From positions 97,852,132 to 97,916,131 of the forward strand of contig CM060174.1 in NCBI GenBank assembly GCA_030549775.1: a DNA stretch of 64,000 bases, given 5' to 3'. Shown piece by piece: positions 62,690 through 64,000 of this stretch. The DNA comes from Tamarix chinensis. Lineage: Eukaryota > Streptophyta > Magnoliopsida > Caryophyllales > Tamaricaceae. Position 1 is the stretch's first letter, and the number at the start of each line of letters is the position of its first letter. Under the pieces are notes generated by a model. It made no database searches. It was not told the origin of the DNA and worked only from the letters and a program-made list of their open reading frames with translations. Position numbers and translations under genes: made by a program.

Positions 62690-63560
62690 ATCATCCCCGA
62701 AAATTAGGGTTTCAAAGCCCATAACACAAACTCAAGTAATTCCATTTAGTTAATTTAAATTAAAGGTATTAGAATACAATTAAGCTCATTTCAACTACTT
62801 TTATAAATTTAATTTTAGCAAAACAACTATACAAATAACCAATCTCATACTCCCACTTAAAATCTAGGGTTTTAGACCCGAAAATGTAATTCGGTAAAAT
62901 TCTATAAATTTAATCAATTTGAATGTTTAGAAATGCAATTAAATACCTTTTATAACATATCAAATAATCAATTGATCAAAACCGATAACATAATGTCCAA
63001 TTTAGCACAATTAGGGTTTTTGGGCCCGGAACGCAAATCCGATTAATTCTTGCCAAAACATATCAATTGACAGTTCGAAAATGTAATTAAACATATTCTA
63101 ATGTAATTTATATAGTCAATTGAATAAAATAACCCGATTACCCAAACCAATTTAAACCCGCGGGAGTTTTGACCTAAAAATCCAATTCCGGTCAATTACG
63201 CACAATTTTTCCAAATCAACACTTCCAATATAAAATTAAATACATTTTAAACAATATTATAAAATCAATTGAGCGGAACGGCTCAATTATACGACCCAAT
63301 TTCATTACACCCAAAATTTGACCTAGGAATCAAATTCCGATAAATCTTGCATAAATTTCTCAAATTGACGGTTTTAAAATGAAATTGGGTACATCTTAAA
63401 ACATATTGTATAATCAATTTGTCCGAAATCGCGAAAACGGGCGGATCCGAAAAATTTGGGCATAACTCGACTAAAAATCCAATTTTTCCAAAATTCCGAC
63501 ACAACCATACAATTAACCTATCCAAATCAATCTTACAGCATATACATACATAAACAAACA
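62690..63560. repeat. Diverged tandem array, unit about 149 bp, private to copy E
   Basis: The phrase AAATGYAATTAAA and its variants recur at about 62773, 62931, 63079, 63229 and 63377 (spacings 158, 148, 150, 148). Each unit also has a TCAATTG-type word and a CAAATTCCGAT-type word. Units are clearly diverged, so the array is not new. Confidence 0.7.
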
Positions 63561-64000
63561 ATCAATTTGGCTTTTTACAAGCCAATCCATACCCAATTAA
63601 TCAAAATAAGGTTAGGGTTTTTCGGAAATTATACCAAACGAAAAACCGACGAATCGGGGCAAAGGAAGGCCGGGGAAGCTTCGTTGGGGCCCGGGGGTTG
63701 CTCGCCGGTGGTCAACGGCGCTCGCCGGAGCCGGACGGTGGCGTGAGTTGCGCGACCTGTCGCTGCCCTGCTGCGGTTTGTTGCTGGTGCTGCGCGGCTG
63801 CTTCGGTGGCTAATGCTTCAGCTGCTGCTGCAGGTTGAGGCCGACGAGGGCTGGCGAGGTTGGCCGGAGCGGGGAGGAGCAAGGAGGGGCAGCTGGGGAG
63901 ATGGAGAGGCGCGAGGGGCGGGGTCGGCTAGGGTTAGGGTTGCGGGAACAGTGGGCCAACGGGAGGGAAAGATAGGAGAAGGGAGAGAAGAGGGAAAAGA

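Larger units (their letters stand above)
59887..64000. mobile_element. Long LTR, copy E (right end outside window)
   Basis: It starts TGTAACACCCCCAAATTT after TCTTT and runs through the window end. It has the foldable terminus (59889-60019), two runs of hairpin minisatellite, AAACCCTA and CCATGCAAACCC words (61530-61790), a private 149-bp tandem array, then the G-rich + strand block beginning near 63640. Because the right end is missing, solo-LTR status cannot be decided. Confidence 0.8.

Noticed and set aside
1..64000. tRNA and rRNA genes
   Set aside because: I looked for GGTTCGAATCC-type T arms and conserved rRNA words and found none I could fold into a gene.

Overview
The window is nuclear DNA of a flowering plant, most likely a core eudicot and possibly woody. 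The evidence is GT-AG introns, plant-specific gene families (an ARID/alpha-crystallin protein, a type-I AHL protein, a plant-type two-helix HMG-CoA reductase), LTR retrotransposons with a tRNA-Met primer site, and plant MITEs. No prokaryotic or organellar signature was seen. I cannot name the species from the sequence.

Layout. 1-9566: three LTR-type repeats of one family nested in each other, all the same way round. 11412-11749: an antisense coding relic beside the start of the first gene. 11944-20879 (+): a 13-exon gene for an ARID plus HSP20-like protein, which I could splice into 470 codons without a break; two MITEs lie in its 11th intron. 22702-23751 (-): an intronless AT-hook (AHL) gene, tail to tail with the ARID gene. 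24200-31146: about 7 kb of intergenic DNA with no gene I can support. 31152-36809 (-): a degenerate Ty3/gypsy chromovirus with both LTRs, primer site, polypurine tract and a hAT-like MITE in its leader. 37464-37998 (-): a three-exon gene for a 98-residue, single-helix, mitochondrial-type protein. 39239-44101: a 4.86-kb solo LTR with a perfect 5-bp duplication. 46209-49356: an old, AT-decayed copy of the same repeat. 50430-51420 (+): a LINE reverse transcriptase relic. 53461-53775: a fold-back element. 54506-58317 (-): a complete four-exon HMG-CoA reductase gene (579 codons). 59887-64000: another copy of the long LTR, running off the window.

The four complete genes are unrelated in pathway: two nuclear DNA/chromatin-binding proteins, one probable mitochondrial membrane protein, and the ER enzyme that commits carbon to the mevalonate pathway. 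I see no operon-like or cluster logic.

The least expected signal is in the long LTR family (TGTAACACCCCC...GGGGTATCACA). Its left ~140 bp can fold into two or three stems. The stem sequence differs between copies while pairing is kept. By hand count, about 16 of 17 transition-type mismatches are A-C on the + strand, which would be G-U wobble pairs in RNA read from the - strand. That pattern suggests a constrained RNA structure at the U5 end of an otherwise unrecognised LTR lineage, although a strand-biased mutation process could also produce it.
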